Made by a program: the position numbers and the translations under genes. The notes beneath the pieces are model-generated. The model did no database searches, was not told the origin of the DNA, and saw only the letters and a program-made list of their open reading frames with translations. 64,000 nt of DNA from Acorus gramineus (lineage: Eukaryota; Streptophyta; Magnoliopsida; Acorales; Acoraceae): contig CM060850.1 in NCBI GenBank assembly GCA_030737835.1, positions 15,575,163 to 15,639,162 on the forward strand, written 5' to 3'. Shown one piece after another: positions 49,342-60,829 of the stretch. Numbering within the stretch: position 1 is the stretch's first letter; every line of letters begins with the position of its first letter.

Positions 49342-49768
49342 TGTTATATATGTGTCACTTTTTGCCTGTTGGTAACCATTGGAGCATTTTAGCAGTTTTT
49401 AAAATTTTTGCATTTTTTGATCGGAACCGCAAAATTTTGGACTGTTAGCTATCGTCCTGAGCTAGAGGACTCCGATTGAAAATCTAACTGCATATTATGT
49501 GTCCTGGTGCCATTTTAAGCCACTCATGAAAATTTCATCGAATTCCGACAACGTTTCCAAAATTTCACAGTTCCGAGGCGTATCTGGGTTTTTAAGTCGC
49601 TTACTATATAAAGGGGTGATCTAAAAATCTCATGTCACTATTCATCATCCCTACCAAAGTTTCCCTCTCTCCTCTCTCTCATTTTTCTCCCTTTTGAAGC
49701 CCTTAGACCCCTCAAACCCAAAAACCTAAAGCCTAAGAAGTGTAGATCGGGTCCCGATCTACACCCCG

Positions 49769-52035
49769 GTGCCTTCAAATCCCATTTCCGACGAGTCTAG
49801 CCTCCCCATCCTCCCCTCTTTCTCCTCTGTTTTGGGCCATTTCGAAGGCCGAGTGAGATCCGGGCGTTGGAGGGCTTTGGGGAAGCGTTTCGGTGCGCGG
49901 AGAGCACCCGGACACCTCTTCCTCCCCCTTGGTAAGCTTTCTTTCCCTCTTTTTCATGCTTAGATGCTTGATAGGAGGGGGTTTTTGTGTTTGGGAGGTG
50001 GTCGGCGGCTGTGGGAGGCCGTCGGAGGTGGTTGGGGGCGGTCGGAGGCCGACGGAGGCCATTGGGTGGGTGGTAGAGGTGCTCGGCAGGTTGGGGATCT
50101 GTTCCGAGCAGGGTGGCAGCGGGCGCAGCAGGCAGGCATCAGGTAGCCGGGCGCGCGAGCGCGTGCGCGCGGGCGTGCGCTCGGGTGATGCAGGGGGGCG
50201 TGCTGGGCGCGCTGGATGGGTTGGCAGTGCTGGCGTGTGGGCTGGTGGTCTCAGGCAGCACGGGCAGCACAGGCGCAACAGCTGGCAGGGCGCGCTCGTC
50301 TCGCGTGCGCGCGGCCGTGCGCTCGGGGGGAGCTGGAGGCCAGCAAGGCGTGCGGGTGCTGGGCGTGCGGGCGCTGGGTGTGCTGGGGGTGATGGCCGAG
50401 AGGGCAGTGCGTGCAGGGGCGTCGTGCAGGGTGCGCGCGGGGCGCGGCGAGGCAGGGATGATGCACGCGGGGAGCGGCGAGGTGGCGGAGGTGCGCGCGG
50501 GGTGCGCGCGGGGCGAGGCGCTGCGCGCGGGGGCGTGCGGGGTGCTCGCGGGCCGGCGCGAGGCGTGCGGGGCGCGCGCGGGCTGCTGCGGCTGGGCGCA
50601 GTGGTCGCGCGGTGCCCCGGGTGGTGCGGCGGCGTGTCCAGGCGGCGGGCAGGGGCCCGGCGGTGCGCGGGGTGCGCGGGCTAAAGCGCGGCGGTGCGCC
50701 CGGGCGGTCGGGTGGCCGTGCGGGTGGTTGCCGGGGGTGCGGGTGGTTGCCGGGGTGCTCGGGCTAGCGTGCGTGCGGGTCGTATGCACGTTTGCCCGAG
50801 TGTTGGATGTTGGTTGTGGGTTTTGTGTATTTTAAGTCTTCTTGTTGTGTTTGTGGATTTATACTCACCAGTTAATACCCTGTCTTGCAGATCTCGACGG
50901 ACGATCGCGCGTCGACCCGACTTCCGGTGAGTGGGACAACCCAACCCAGTTTGGGAGGCGCTACATGCATTTGGGCGTGTACCGTCCTCCCCTGGGGCAC
51001 ATAGTTAGTATTAACTGCTTTGTTATAATCCATGTAAGCATGATGTGTGTGTGTGTAGAATGCATGCCGCCCTAGACTTGTATGTTAGGGACTCGCACCC
51101 TTAGGATTTGTGCATGAGCCGTGCATCCTGTCACCCCGCTATCATGCTAGGAAAGCCCGACCTGAGCATGCGTCCTATTAGTTTGATTTATTTAATTAAA
51201 TGCAAGCTTTAATATTGTTAGCATGCCTTGGGGAATATAAGGGGGGCCTTGCGAGGTTAACATTGAGACCCGGGTTAGGGTACTCCGTGTTCCTCGTTTG
51301 GTTGTCGGATGTCCTACATCGGGACCTCAGGTTACCCTCCCAAGGTCTCTTTTCCCCATTTATGTCTTATTTATTTCCCCGCATCCTGGTTATGCGCGCT
51401 GGTGGAATTCTGAGGAATTCAAGACATTAGAGTTGTAGAGATGTGCTGTCAGCGGATCCGAGTGGATCATATGCGATGGATAGGCTGTTCTGTTCCCTTC
51501 GTTGGATCCGTGTAGAGACTACCTCGGCGTTGGAAAGGTTGTCCCGTGCAGGGGCTCCCATTAGTAGGCGCCTCCTGATTTGGTAGAAGGACTGCGCCGA
51601 ACGTGGGAGTGGCCAAACGACCTACGGAGTGAGGAGAGACTATCGGTGGACCAAGGGTGACCAACAGCCTAGTCAGTCCCAAGAGCCTATGTCACCTGTT
51701 GAGAGGTGAGGGTGAGGGTATAGTGGGCCGGCGATGCGACGACCCACAGGATTATGTATGGATGATTATTAGCCCATTAAGTCCCAACATCCTTGGTCAC
51801 CTCTGGAGGGGTGAGGGTGAGGGTGAGGGTATGGGGTTCGGCGATGTGACGAACCCCCGGATTGTGTTGTTTATCCTGCCTTGGGACTATTGACTTGATT
51901 AAATATGGTTAATATGAACTGTATGCATGGGTTGTGCTATTCACTGAGCGTGTGGCTCACCCCTCGCATAAAATCTTTTCAGTGATCACCGACGAGGACT
52001 TGAAGAAGGAGCTTCCTGAGCGACTACACCAGTAG
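49769..52035 (+). other. Candidate split reading frame inside LTR A
   Basis: A frame starting MPSNPISDESSLP at 49769 ends at a donor-like TTG|GTAAGC (after 49931). An acceptor TGTCTTGCAG lies at 50890, then a 36-nt segment (50891-50926) to a donor CCG|GTGAGT, then an acceptor TCTTTTCAG at 51982 and a final segment to TAG at 52035. Joined in phase, the parts stay open and end ELPERLHQ. The same sites occur in the two sister LTRs. No function or domain is recognised. Transcription and splicing are not shown; this is a hypothesis from comparison. Confidence 0.4.
50090..50775 (+). repeat. GC-rich, CpG-dense variable tract of LTR A
   Basis: Dominated by GCGCGCGGG, GGTGCGCG and GGGCGTGC words. The corresponding tracts in the sister LTRs are equally GC-rich, but I could not align them base for base. 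Confidence 0.85.
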
Positions 52036-52657
52036 CGGAGTAGCGCCACGTCCCTCGAGTCTTGAGGCCATCAGCACCCTTCTCTTGTTGTATGTATATA
52101 TCTCTGTGCTTGGGCACCTAGTTGGATTTTGTATGGATTGTATTTGTGTATATATGGACATGTTGGCTCTCACAGGACATATGATTATGTATCGAGTCTG
52201 GGGTATATTTTGATTACAGATTCAGTCTTTTAGCTTCCGCATTTGGTGTATATATTATGTCAGCCCTGCTTTATCTGTGTTGTCATATTTGCTGTTGTGT
52301 GAGTATGTTATTGAACTCCTGTTTACTGATATCATATATACACTTGCCGCGTCTCGGGGACGGCCGCCCTGGGGCGTGACATCTCTCCCCATGATGAACA
52401 ACCTTTGGATCCCCCTCTCTCTGAAAAAGAAACCCTCCCCCTAAGCCCTCTGTTTCCTCGCATCTCTTCACCCTCCCCTTTATGTCTTTCCTCCCTCCCT
52501 ACCCTAACAGAGCGCATCGGTTCTCCCCTCCCATCCCTTTCAGATCTTCCACCTAGCAGGTGTTGACTGTTGTCAGGTATTCTCTTTCAAATTTACCACC
52601 CCATCAACTATGATCTCTTGAGTGTTTATTATGTGAAATGAGTTTTGTGAATGTTAT

Positions 52658-55600
52658 TGTTGTGCCTGTGTCATTTGGAGCGCTTTGTTTAAAGATTTTG
52701 GGTACATAATTTTTTTTGTAAGTTATGTATTTCCAATTTGCCATTTGGATTTGATTTTGTAAAAATCCAAGATGAAGAGATTTAATTCTGATTTTGTTAT
52801 GAGATGTCCAGTTTTGAGTTGGCTTTCGCACAGAGGTGGAATTAGATCAACTGGATTCTTGTAGTAAAAGTTATGGGTATTCTTCCAAGTGTACCCCGGG
52901 GATAGAAATTCTGGCAGCAGCCCTGTTCCATGTTTGTCTCTAAATTCGGAATAGCTGGAGAGGTTATTTGTTCATATCATAAACATGAAAGTTGTAGATA
53001 GTCTTCTTAGCTTTCCATCGGTTTTGGAATTGAGCCATTCGGAGCTATATCGAGGAAGTTATGGCTGTTCCAGTGAAGCTTGCGCTGAATTTCTAGTCGG
53101 AGGGCGACTTAGTAAATTTTCCTTAAGATATTTGATAAATATCTCTCTCTCCCTCCCAATGTTGTCGACAACATTTCTGGTCCCTCTCTTTCTCTCTTTT
53201 CCTTGCCCACCAAGTGTTTGATGGAGGGCCTCAAAGAGGAGGAGAAGGTGGAGGAGGAAGTGGAGGTGGGTTGTGTTGTTGTTGCTTGTTTCTTCCCTTC
53301 TCTCAAGCTCTCTTTGCATGATCTCCCCCCCCCCTGTTTTGCTGCCATAGAGGGCTGAAGAGGAGGCTGAGGAGGCTGAGTGGTGGTGGTGGTGGTTCCG
53401 GGTGGCGGCGTTTTGGTGTGCGAAGGGCCCCGAACCTCCCCCTTTCTTTTCCCTCCCAAGGTGAGCTCCTCCCCTCCTTTTCTTGGTTTTCTTGGCTTGA
53501 GGGGTTGGTTGGGAGGTCATGCATGTTGGGTAGGTGTGTTAGGGAGTGTGTGAGGGGTTGGGATGGGTGAAAATGAGCTTGGAGTGGGCTGGGCGCGAGC
53601 TGGGCGCGGTCTGCGCGCGTGCGCGCGCAGGCAGGCGCAGTCGGGCGCGTGCGCGCGAGTGCGCGGGTGCGCGCGGGTGCAAGCGGGAGTGCCAGCGGGG
53701 GTGCGCGCGGGCGCGCGCGGGCGTGCGCGCGAGCGTGCGCGCGCGCGGGCAGGGCTTATGGGCATGTGCCTGGGCGCTGGGCAGGGCACCTGGGCACTGT
53801 GCCTGGGTGCTGGGCAGGGCGCCTGGGCATGCGCCTGGGCGCGGTGCTGGGGACCAGTGCGCGCGGTGCTGGGGGCCAGTGCGTGCGCGTGCTGGGGCGT
53901 GCGTGCAGTGCGCGCGGGGGCGCGCTGGGCTGGACGCGCGGTGCGCGCGGGCGTGCGCGTGCGTGCGGCAGTGTGTCAGGGCGCGCGGGTAGGCGAGCGG
54001 CAGTGCGCCGATTGTGCCGGGGTGTGTGCGTGCGTGCGCATCCGTGCGTGCGCGTGTTTGGGGGCGCTGTGCGCGCAGGGCGAGCAGGCGGTGCGAACGG
54101 GGAATGTGTGCGGGGCGCTGCGCTAGGGCGCAGTGCGTGAGGGTGTAGGCGCGGTGCGGGCGGGTGCACCCGGGGGCCTGGACGCGCGGTGCGCGCGGGC
54201 GTGCGCGTGCGTGCGCCCGAGCATGCGGGTGTCCGGGCGTGCGGGCAGGGGCTCGGCCGTGCGTCTAGGCGTGCGGGCTGGGGCGCATCTATGCGCCTGG
54301 GTCGGGTGGCCGTGCGTACGGTTGCCCGGGGGTTCGGGAGTGAGTCGGGTGCTCAGGCTCGCGTGCGTACAGGCCGTATATACGCTTGTCCGAGTGTTGA
54401 GTATTTTAGAGTATTTGTGGATTTATTTGTGTGTTTTACTCACCATATTGATTGCCCTGTCTTGCAGATCTTGACGGACGGTCGTGCGACGACCCGACTT
54501 CCGGTGAGTGGGACAATCCAACCCAGTAGAGAGGCGTTATACGCATTTGGGCGTATACCGACCTCTCTTGGGGCACCATGGATTTATATTAACCTGTTGT
54601 AATGTGTATTCTATGCGAGCATGATTTAAATGTACAATGCATGCTACCCTAGACTTTGCATGTTAGGGACTTGCACCCTTAGGATATGTGTATGAGCCAT
54701 GCAGCATGTCCCCCTGTTCTCATGCTAGGAAGCCTTGGCCTATGCATGTGTCCTACTAGTTTTATTTATTAAATTAAATGCTAGTGTATGATAAACTGCA
54801 TGCCTTAGATGATATTATAGGGAGGAGCCTTGCGAGGTCAACACTGAGACCCGGGTTAGGGTACTACGTGTTCCTTGTTTGGTTGTCAGGGTGTCCTGTA
54901 TCGGGAACTCACGCTGCCCTCCCAAGGTTTCTTGTCCCAATAGTATTATAAGAAATGTTATACCAAATTATATGATTATTAGCATATTTAGTGAATATTA
55001 TAGGGGAGGGGCCTCGCGTGGACAGCGGTGAGACCCGGGCTAGGGTACTCCGTGTTCCTTGTTTGGTTGTCGGGGTGTCCTATATCGGGAACTCACGCTG
55101 CCCTCCCAAGTTTCTTTCCCCCAATGATATTCCACCCTTGCTAATTATTGTGTATGTTCCCCGCATATTGGTTATGCGCCTTAAGGAATTCTGAGGAATT
55201 CAGGACATTAGAGTTGTAGAGATGTGTTATCGGCGGATCCGAGTGGATCATATGCGTATGGATAGGCTGTTCTGTTTCCCTTCGTTGGATCCGATAGAGA
55301 CTGCCCCAGCGTTAGAAAGGCCATCCCTTCCAAGGGTTCCCATCAGTAGGCGCCTCCTGATTTGGTTTCGGACTGGGCTGAAGTTGTGGGTGAAAGCCAA
55401 GCGGCCTACGGAGTGGAGGAGAGACTATCGGTGGACCAAGGGTGACCAACAGCCTAGTCAGTCCCAAAATCCTATGTCACCCGTGGTAGGGTGAGGGTGA
55501 GGGTGTAGTGGGTTGGTGATGAGCGACCCACTGGATTGTGGTTGGATGATTATCAGTCCCAATAGCCTATGTCACCCATTGATGGGTGAGGGTGAGGGTG

Positions 55601-56144
55601 TGGTGGTTCGGCGATGTACGAACCACTAGATTATGTTGTTATGCCACTTAGAGGATGGATAAATAATTGAATAGTGGTCAATATTGTCTGTGATGCATGG
55701 GTTGTGCTATTCACTGAGCGTGTGGCTCACCCCTCGCATAATTATTATTCTCCAGTATTATCTGAGCCGGACTTGAAGGAGGAGCTCCCCGAGGGATTTC
55801 ATCAGTAGCGGAGTAGCGCTACGTCCCGTGAGTACTAGAGGTTATCAGCACCCCTTTTTTATTGTATGTATTATATTCCGTGCTTGGGCACGCGGTTGTA
55901 TTTTATTTGGATGTCTTTGTATATATTGGCTCTCACAGGACAGATGATTGTGTATCGAGTCTGTAGTATGTTTTAATTACAGATTCAGTCTTTCGCTTCC
56001 GCATTTGGTGTATATATCATGTCAGCCTCTTTGTTGTCTGTGTGTCATTCTAGTTGCTTGTTTATGGTATATTATTGACCTCCTGTGTAGATTCTGATAT
56101 TATATATACACTTGCCGCGTCTCGGGGACGCCCGGGGCGTGACA
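52658..56144 (+). mobile_element. Solo LTR B (3487 bp), related family member
   Basis: Starts TGTTGTGCCTGTGTC and ends GGGGCGTGACA, with perfect 5-bp duplications GTTAT at 52653-52657 and 56145-56149. Removing it rejoins a short tandem repeat (TATGTGAAATGAGTTTT units) present on both sides, which confirms the site. The 5' 700 bases differ from LTR A, but from about 53380 on the order is the same: donor-like site, GC-rich tract (53580-54300), 36-nt block, GGTGAGGG array and terminal block. Around 54840-55100 a GAGACCCGGG-containing block is duplicated. Confidence 0.88.
53461..55808 (+). other. Splice-like sites and conserved frame in LTR B
   Basis: The donor CAAG|GTGAGC at 53461, acceptor TTGCAG ending 54467, 36-nt segment 54468-54503, donor CCG|GTGAGT at 54504, and acceptor CTCCAG ending 55755 correspond one for one to LTR A. 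The final segment ends LSEPDLKEELPEGFHQ and TAG at 55808. The upstream frame, RRFGVRRAPNLPL, also matches LTR A, but it reaches an in-frame stop further upstream at a C homopolymer, so it has no clear ATG. Confidence 0.4.
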
Positions 56145-56149
56145 GTTAT

Positions 56150-56950
56150 GTGAAATGAGTTTTCTGAATGTTCTGTAAAATGGGTTTTCTGAATGTTATG
56201 TGGTATTCTGTGTATTCTGTGAAATGGGTTTTGTGATATTCTAGATCAGTATAACAGTATAACTAGATCAATTAACAATGTAATCATTGTTATTTAATGA
56301 TCATAATTAATTGTTCACCGTGTGTGTTGTTTGATGATGATAATACAATGTGCATAGTATTGTTTAATTTATGAATACATATACACAGTGTACATAGAAT
56401 TAACACATATGCATAATGTACAAATGTTTGACGTTTAAAAGTTTTTTTTTGTCAAATATTTGAGTTTATCCATAGAATCCTTCATGGTAGTTTATTCCTA
56501 CAATGGAGAATCACAACTAGTTAATATTTGTAGAACTACATCATATTCAAAAATTGTAAATAAAATATGTTAAAGATGGAGGTTTGATGCATCCAAAGTC
56601 ACTTTGCGGTACAACATTCATGTTTAAACCAACGTTAGAACGACTCTTGTGAACAATATAGATATTGAGATGATGTATGACATTCACATGATGTATGGTG
56701 CCAAGTTTATCTAGATGAATATTTTTGTTAATGCGAGAGCGCCTTGATGGAGATGCAAATGTAAGATAAATTGTTATCCTGCTTTTTCTCATGATCACAG
56801 ATGGTTTAACAATATGCTAACAATGTACTCATATGGTTTAATAGTGTACCATTGAAAATTAATAATGTACTCAATATGTTTTACAGTGTATTAAATATTA
56901 TTTTTAATATTATATTGTAGTGTTTTATATGCTTTATTATATCACATCTA
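56150..56950. other. Intergenic DNA with decayed tandem repeat
   Basis: The first 100 bases hold diverged TGTGAAATGGGTTTTCTGAA-like units, the pre-insertion site of LTR B. The rest is AT-rich with no supported gene. Confidence 0.5.
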
Positions 56951-57109
56951 ATGTTGCGATAAGAATGAATTGCAGGATGTCCAACAGTGTTCAACCAAAC
57001 ATAGATACATCAATACCTACATCTGTAGCATAGTTTCTTAAGGGAAAGCTATTTGTGGGAGTTCAAGAAATGGGATGCTGATAAACATGTAGTAGGTGTT
57101 CAGAGGACA

Positions 57110-57292
57110 GATGAAGAAGGCAGCATATGCATCAAACCTCCATTAACAAAAATCAAGTCGGAGAGAAAGAATAAAAATAGGATTGAGTCACAGGCAGATT
57201 TGGACGCAATGTGATTGTATTATTGTTCGAGATGCAAGAGCCTTGGACACAATAGGAAGGCATGCAGAAATCCAATTGCAGTTAAAGAATGA
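57110..57292 (+). pseudogene. MULE/FAR1-type zinc-knuckle C-terminal fragment
   Basis: The frame reads PPLTKIKSERKNKNRIESQ, then an in-frame TGA, then YYCSRCKSLGHNRKACRNP and a final stop. The CX2CX4HX4C knuckle after a basic KxKxxR stretch is typical of the C-terminus of Mutator-like transposases and related FAR1 proteins. The internal stop and the absence of the catalytic domain mark it as a remnant. Confidence 0.6.
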
Positions 57293-57421
57293 AGTTGTTA
57301 GTCCTATTTGAAAAGCAACTTGTTGTTTTAATTATATATTCCTATTTTCATGTATGAATATTTATTTGTATTCTTATTGCTTATTGAGTGCATGTTGATA
57401 GGATGATGTTTATTTGGTATG

Positions 57422-60400
57422 TGTCACGCCCCAGGGCCGGCCGACCCCGGGACGCGGTAAACGTATATATGATATCAGTAACAGAAGTTCAATAACATAC
57501 TCACACAACAACTAAAATGACAACACAACAACAAAAGCAGGGCTGACATGATATATACACCAATTGCGGAAGCTAAAAGACTGAATCTGTAATCCAAAAA
57601 CATATTACAGACTCGATACATAATCAACTGTCTTGTGAGAGCCAATATATACAAAGACATCCAAATACAATACACAGACGCGTGCCCAAGCACGGAATAA
57701 ATACATACAATCACAAGGGATGCTGATAGCCTCTGAAACTCATGGGACGTGGCGCTACTCCGCTATTGATGAAGTCCCTCGGGGAGCTCCTCCTCCGGAT
57801 CCGACTCAGATGACTCTGGAGAAAAATATTATGCGAGGGGTGAGCCACACGCTCAGTGAACAGCACAACCCATGCATCACAGCTTATATTAACCACAACC
57901 AGATTATTAATCCACAATCTCATTATTAAAAGCCACTAAATGGCAACAACTAAACAATCCAGTGGGTCGCTACCGCCAACCCACTACACCCTCACCCTTA
58001 CCCCTCAATAGGTGACAAAGGATGTTGGGACTTCACAAACCAGTGGGTCGCTATCGCCAACCCACTGCACCCTCACCCTCACCCTCACCCCTCAATAGGT
58101 GACATAGGATATTGGGACTTAATAGGCTGATAATCATCCTTACACAAACCCAGTGGGTCGCCACATCGCCGGCCCACCACACCCTCACCCTCACCCCTCA
58201 ATATGGTGACATAGGATATTGGGACTGACTAGGCTGATGGTCGCCCTTGGTCCACCGATAGTCTCTCCACACTCCGTAGGCGTTTGGCCACTCCCACATT
58301 CAGTACAGTCCGAGTCCAAGATCAGGAGGTGCCTACTGATGGGAGCCTGCACGGGACAGCCTTTCCAACGCCGGGGTAGTCTCTACACGGATCTAACGAA
58401 GGGAACAGAACAGCCTATCCATCGCATATGATCCACTCGGATCCGCAGACAACACATCCTAACAACTCTGATGTCATGAATTCTTCAGAATTCCTCCAGG
58501 GCGCATAACCAAGATGCGGGGAACATGCATAATAATAATTATTAACAAGGGATATCATATTAATTATTAACAAGAGTTATAATATTATTGGGACAAGAAA
58601 CCTTGGGAGGGCAGCATGAGGTCCCGATACAGGACATCCCGACAACCAAACAAGGAACACGGAGTACCCTAACCCGGGTCTCAATGTTGACCTCGCAAGG
58701 CCCCTCCCTATAATATTATACAAGGCATGCTAACATTTAATTTAATAATCAAACTAATAGGACGCATGCATAGGCCGAGGCTTCCTAGCACGGGAACAGG
58801 GTGCATGGCTCTTACACATATTCTAAGGGTGCAAGTCCCTAACATACAAGTCTAGGGTAGCATGCATACTACATTTTAAATCATGAATCGCATGGATTAT
58901 ACATTACAACAGTTAATATAAATCCATGGTGCCCCAGGGGAGGACGGTACACGCCCAAGTGCGTATAGCGCCTCTCTACTGGGTTGGATTGTCCCACTCA
59001 CCGGTAGCCGGGTCGTCGCGCGACAGTCCGTCAAGATCTGCAAGATAAGGTAACCAACTAGGTGAGTAAAATACACAAGAATACCACAATTATTCTAAAA
59101 ATACTCTAAAAATACCCAACACTCGGACAAGCGTACATACGGCCTGTACGCACGCGAGCCCGAGCACCCCTACTCACTCCCGAACTCCCGGGCAGCCGCA
59201 CGCACGGCCACCCGCCCCGGGCGCACAGCCGAGCCCCGGCCCGCGCCCCCGGACACCCTGCCGAGACCTCCCGGGTGCACCGCGCGCTCACTGTGCCCCA
59301 GCGCAGCAACCCGCGCGCACACCCGCACACCTTGCGCGCCACCGCCTCGCTCCGCGCGCACCACCAGCTCACACCATCCGCTCGACCAGCCTCACACCGG
59401 TGCACCCGCGCGCACTGCACCCCAATGCAGCGCCCCGCACACGCACCCCTGCCCGCTCGCACCCACTGCTCACCTCTTTGCGCGCACGCCTGCGCCTCTA
59501 CCCAGTGCCCCGCGCCCATGCCCCTGCACGGTGCTCAGCGCCCAGCACCCTCGCCCAGCATCCGCGACCCAGCACCCAGCGCCCAGCACCCGGGACCCTC
59601 ACCCAGCGCCCATGCGCACGCTCGGCAACGCGCGCCCAGAGCGCCTGGCAGCACGCGCCCAGCGCGCCTGCCAGCTTGCTCGCGCTGCTTGCCCGCGCTG
59701 CCTGCCTGCGCGCATCGCCGAGTGGCCCGAGTACCGCTCGCCTGCTGCCCGAGCACTGCCCGCCTACCCAGCGCTCCCAGCATGCCCCCTGCACCACCCG
59801 AGCACACGCCCGCACGCACGCGCTCGCGCCCCCGGCCACCTGATGCGCTGCCTGCTGCACCCGCTGCCATCCTGCCCGGGACAGACCCCCAACCTGTCCG
59901 AGCACCTCTACCACCAACCACCGGCCACCAATGGCCTCCGACCGCCCCCCAACCACCACCAACAGTTACCCACAGCCGCCGACCACCACCCAACCTCAAA
60001 ACCACCCTCCTAACAAGCATCTAAGCCAAGAAAAAGAAGGAAAGAGAGCTTACCAAGGGAAGGAAGGGAAGCTCGGTTGCTCTCCGCGCACCGAAACGCC
60101 TCTCCAAGGGTCTCCACCACCAAGGCCTCTTCCCACCTCCGAATAGGCTCAGATCTGAGGAGAAGAGAGGGCGGGAAAAAGGGCAAGACACGCCGGAATC
60201 CGGATTTGAAACCACCGGGGTGTAGATCGGGACCGGATCTACCCTTTCTACGTTTTAGGTTTTAAGGTTTGGGCACCCTAGGTGGCTCAAAAGCTTGAAA
60301 AAGAGAGAGGGGGAGAGAGAAAATGTGTTGGAGAAGATAATGAATAGTGCTAGGCAACTTTTAGATTCACTTAAATAAGTCAAACCTCATTTAGATTAGG

Positions 60401-60804
60401 GTAAGCTAGGTTAATTAGGGTTTAAGCTAGCTTAGGGAGGTTTAAGTGTGGTTTGACCCTAGTCAACCCAACCACACTAAAATCCAAAATCATTTGACCA
60501 AGTCAAGGGTCCGCATTGACCAAGTCAAAGTCTCCCAATGACTTCTCGCCCAGTCAAAACCCAGATACGCCCCGGAACTGCGAAATTCTAAAACGTACCA
60601 GAATTCGACGAAATTTTCGTGAGCGGCTTGGAATGGCACCAGGACACATAATATACAGTTAGATTTTCAATCGGAGCCCTCCATCTCATGGTGATAGCTA
60701 CAAGCCCAAAATTTTAGCGGTTCTGATCGAAAAACGAAAAAAACTGAAAATTGCCAGAATGGTCCAACGGTTACCAGAAGGTTAAAAGTGACACATATAT
60801 AACA
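57422..60804 (-). mobile_element. 3' LTR (LTR C, 3383 bp) of the decayed gypsy element
   Basis: In minus orientation it runs from TGTTATATATGTGTCAC at 60804 to GGGGCGTGACA at 57422. It has the same internal order as LTR A. Its terminal 290 bases differ from the partial 5' LTR at 63708-64000 by roughly six substitutions and three short indels (counted by eye), so the insertion is fairly young. The flank 57417-57421 (GTATG) would be the left target duplication; its partner lies outside the window. Confidence 0.9.
57763..60215 (-). other. Splice-like sites and conserved frame in LTR C
   Basis: In minus orientation the donor TTG|GTAAGC lies after 60054, the acceptor TTGCAG ends at 59038, the 36-nt segment is 59037-59002, the donor CCG|GTGAGT follows, the acceptor CTCCAG ends at 57816, and the final segment ends EEELPEGLHQ with TAG at 57763. 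The upstream frame (MVSNPDSG...RRFGARRA) resembles LTR A, but a 1-nt length difference before the donor puts it out of phase. Confidence 0.4.
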
Positions 60805-60818
60805 TTCTTCCCCCCTTA
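60805..60818 (-). other. Polypurine tract
   Basis: The minus strand reads AAGGGGGGAAGAA directly before the 3' LTR start. This is the expected plus-strand primer. Confidence 0.85.
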
Positions 60819-60829
60819 GGAAATTTTGT

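Larger units (their letters stand above)
49342..52381 (+). mobile_element. Solo LTR A (3040 bp), Ty3/gypsy Tekay-like family
   Basis: Starts TGTTATATATGTGTCAC and ends GGGGCGTGACA, with perfect 5-bp duplications TCTCT at 49337-49341 and 52382-52386. It matches the 3' LTR of the element at 57422-63707. The layout is an AT-rich 5' third, a very GC-rich variable tract (about 50090-50770), a conserved block (50890-51000) and a GGTGAGGGTGAGGG array (51705-51830). No primer-binding site or internal region follows, so it is a solo LTR. The GC-rich open frames inside are not called as genes. Confidence 0.9.

Noticed and set aside
49893-50835. Long GC-rich open frames of 216-263 codons inside LTR A, and similar ones in LTRs B and C
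   Set aside because: They overlap on both strands, consist of A/G/R/P-rich low-complexity residues, and arise because GC-rich DNA lacks stop codons. They are not aligned between the sister LTRs.
57720-57929. A plus-strand frame of about 70 codons in LTR C, as a gene
   Set aside because: It is antisense to the conserved ELPEGLHQ segment of the LTR and is not open in LTRs A or B at the same place.
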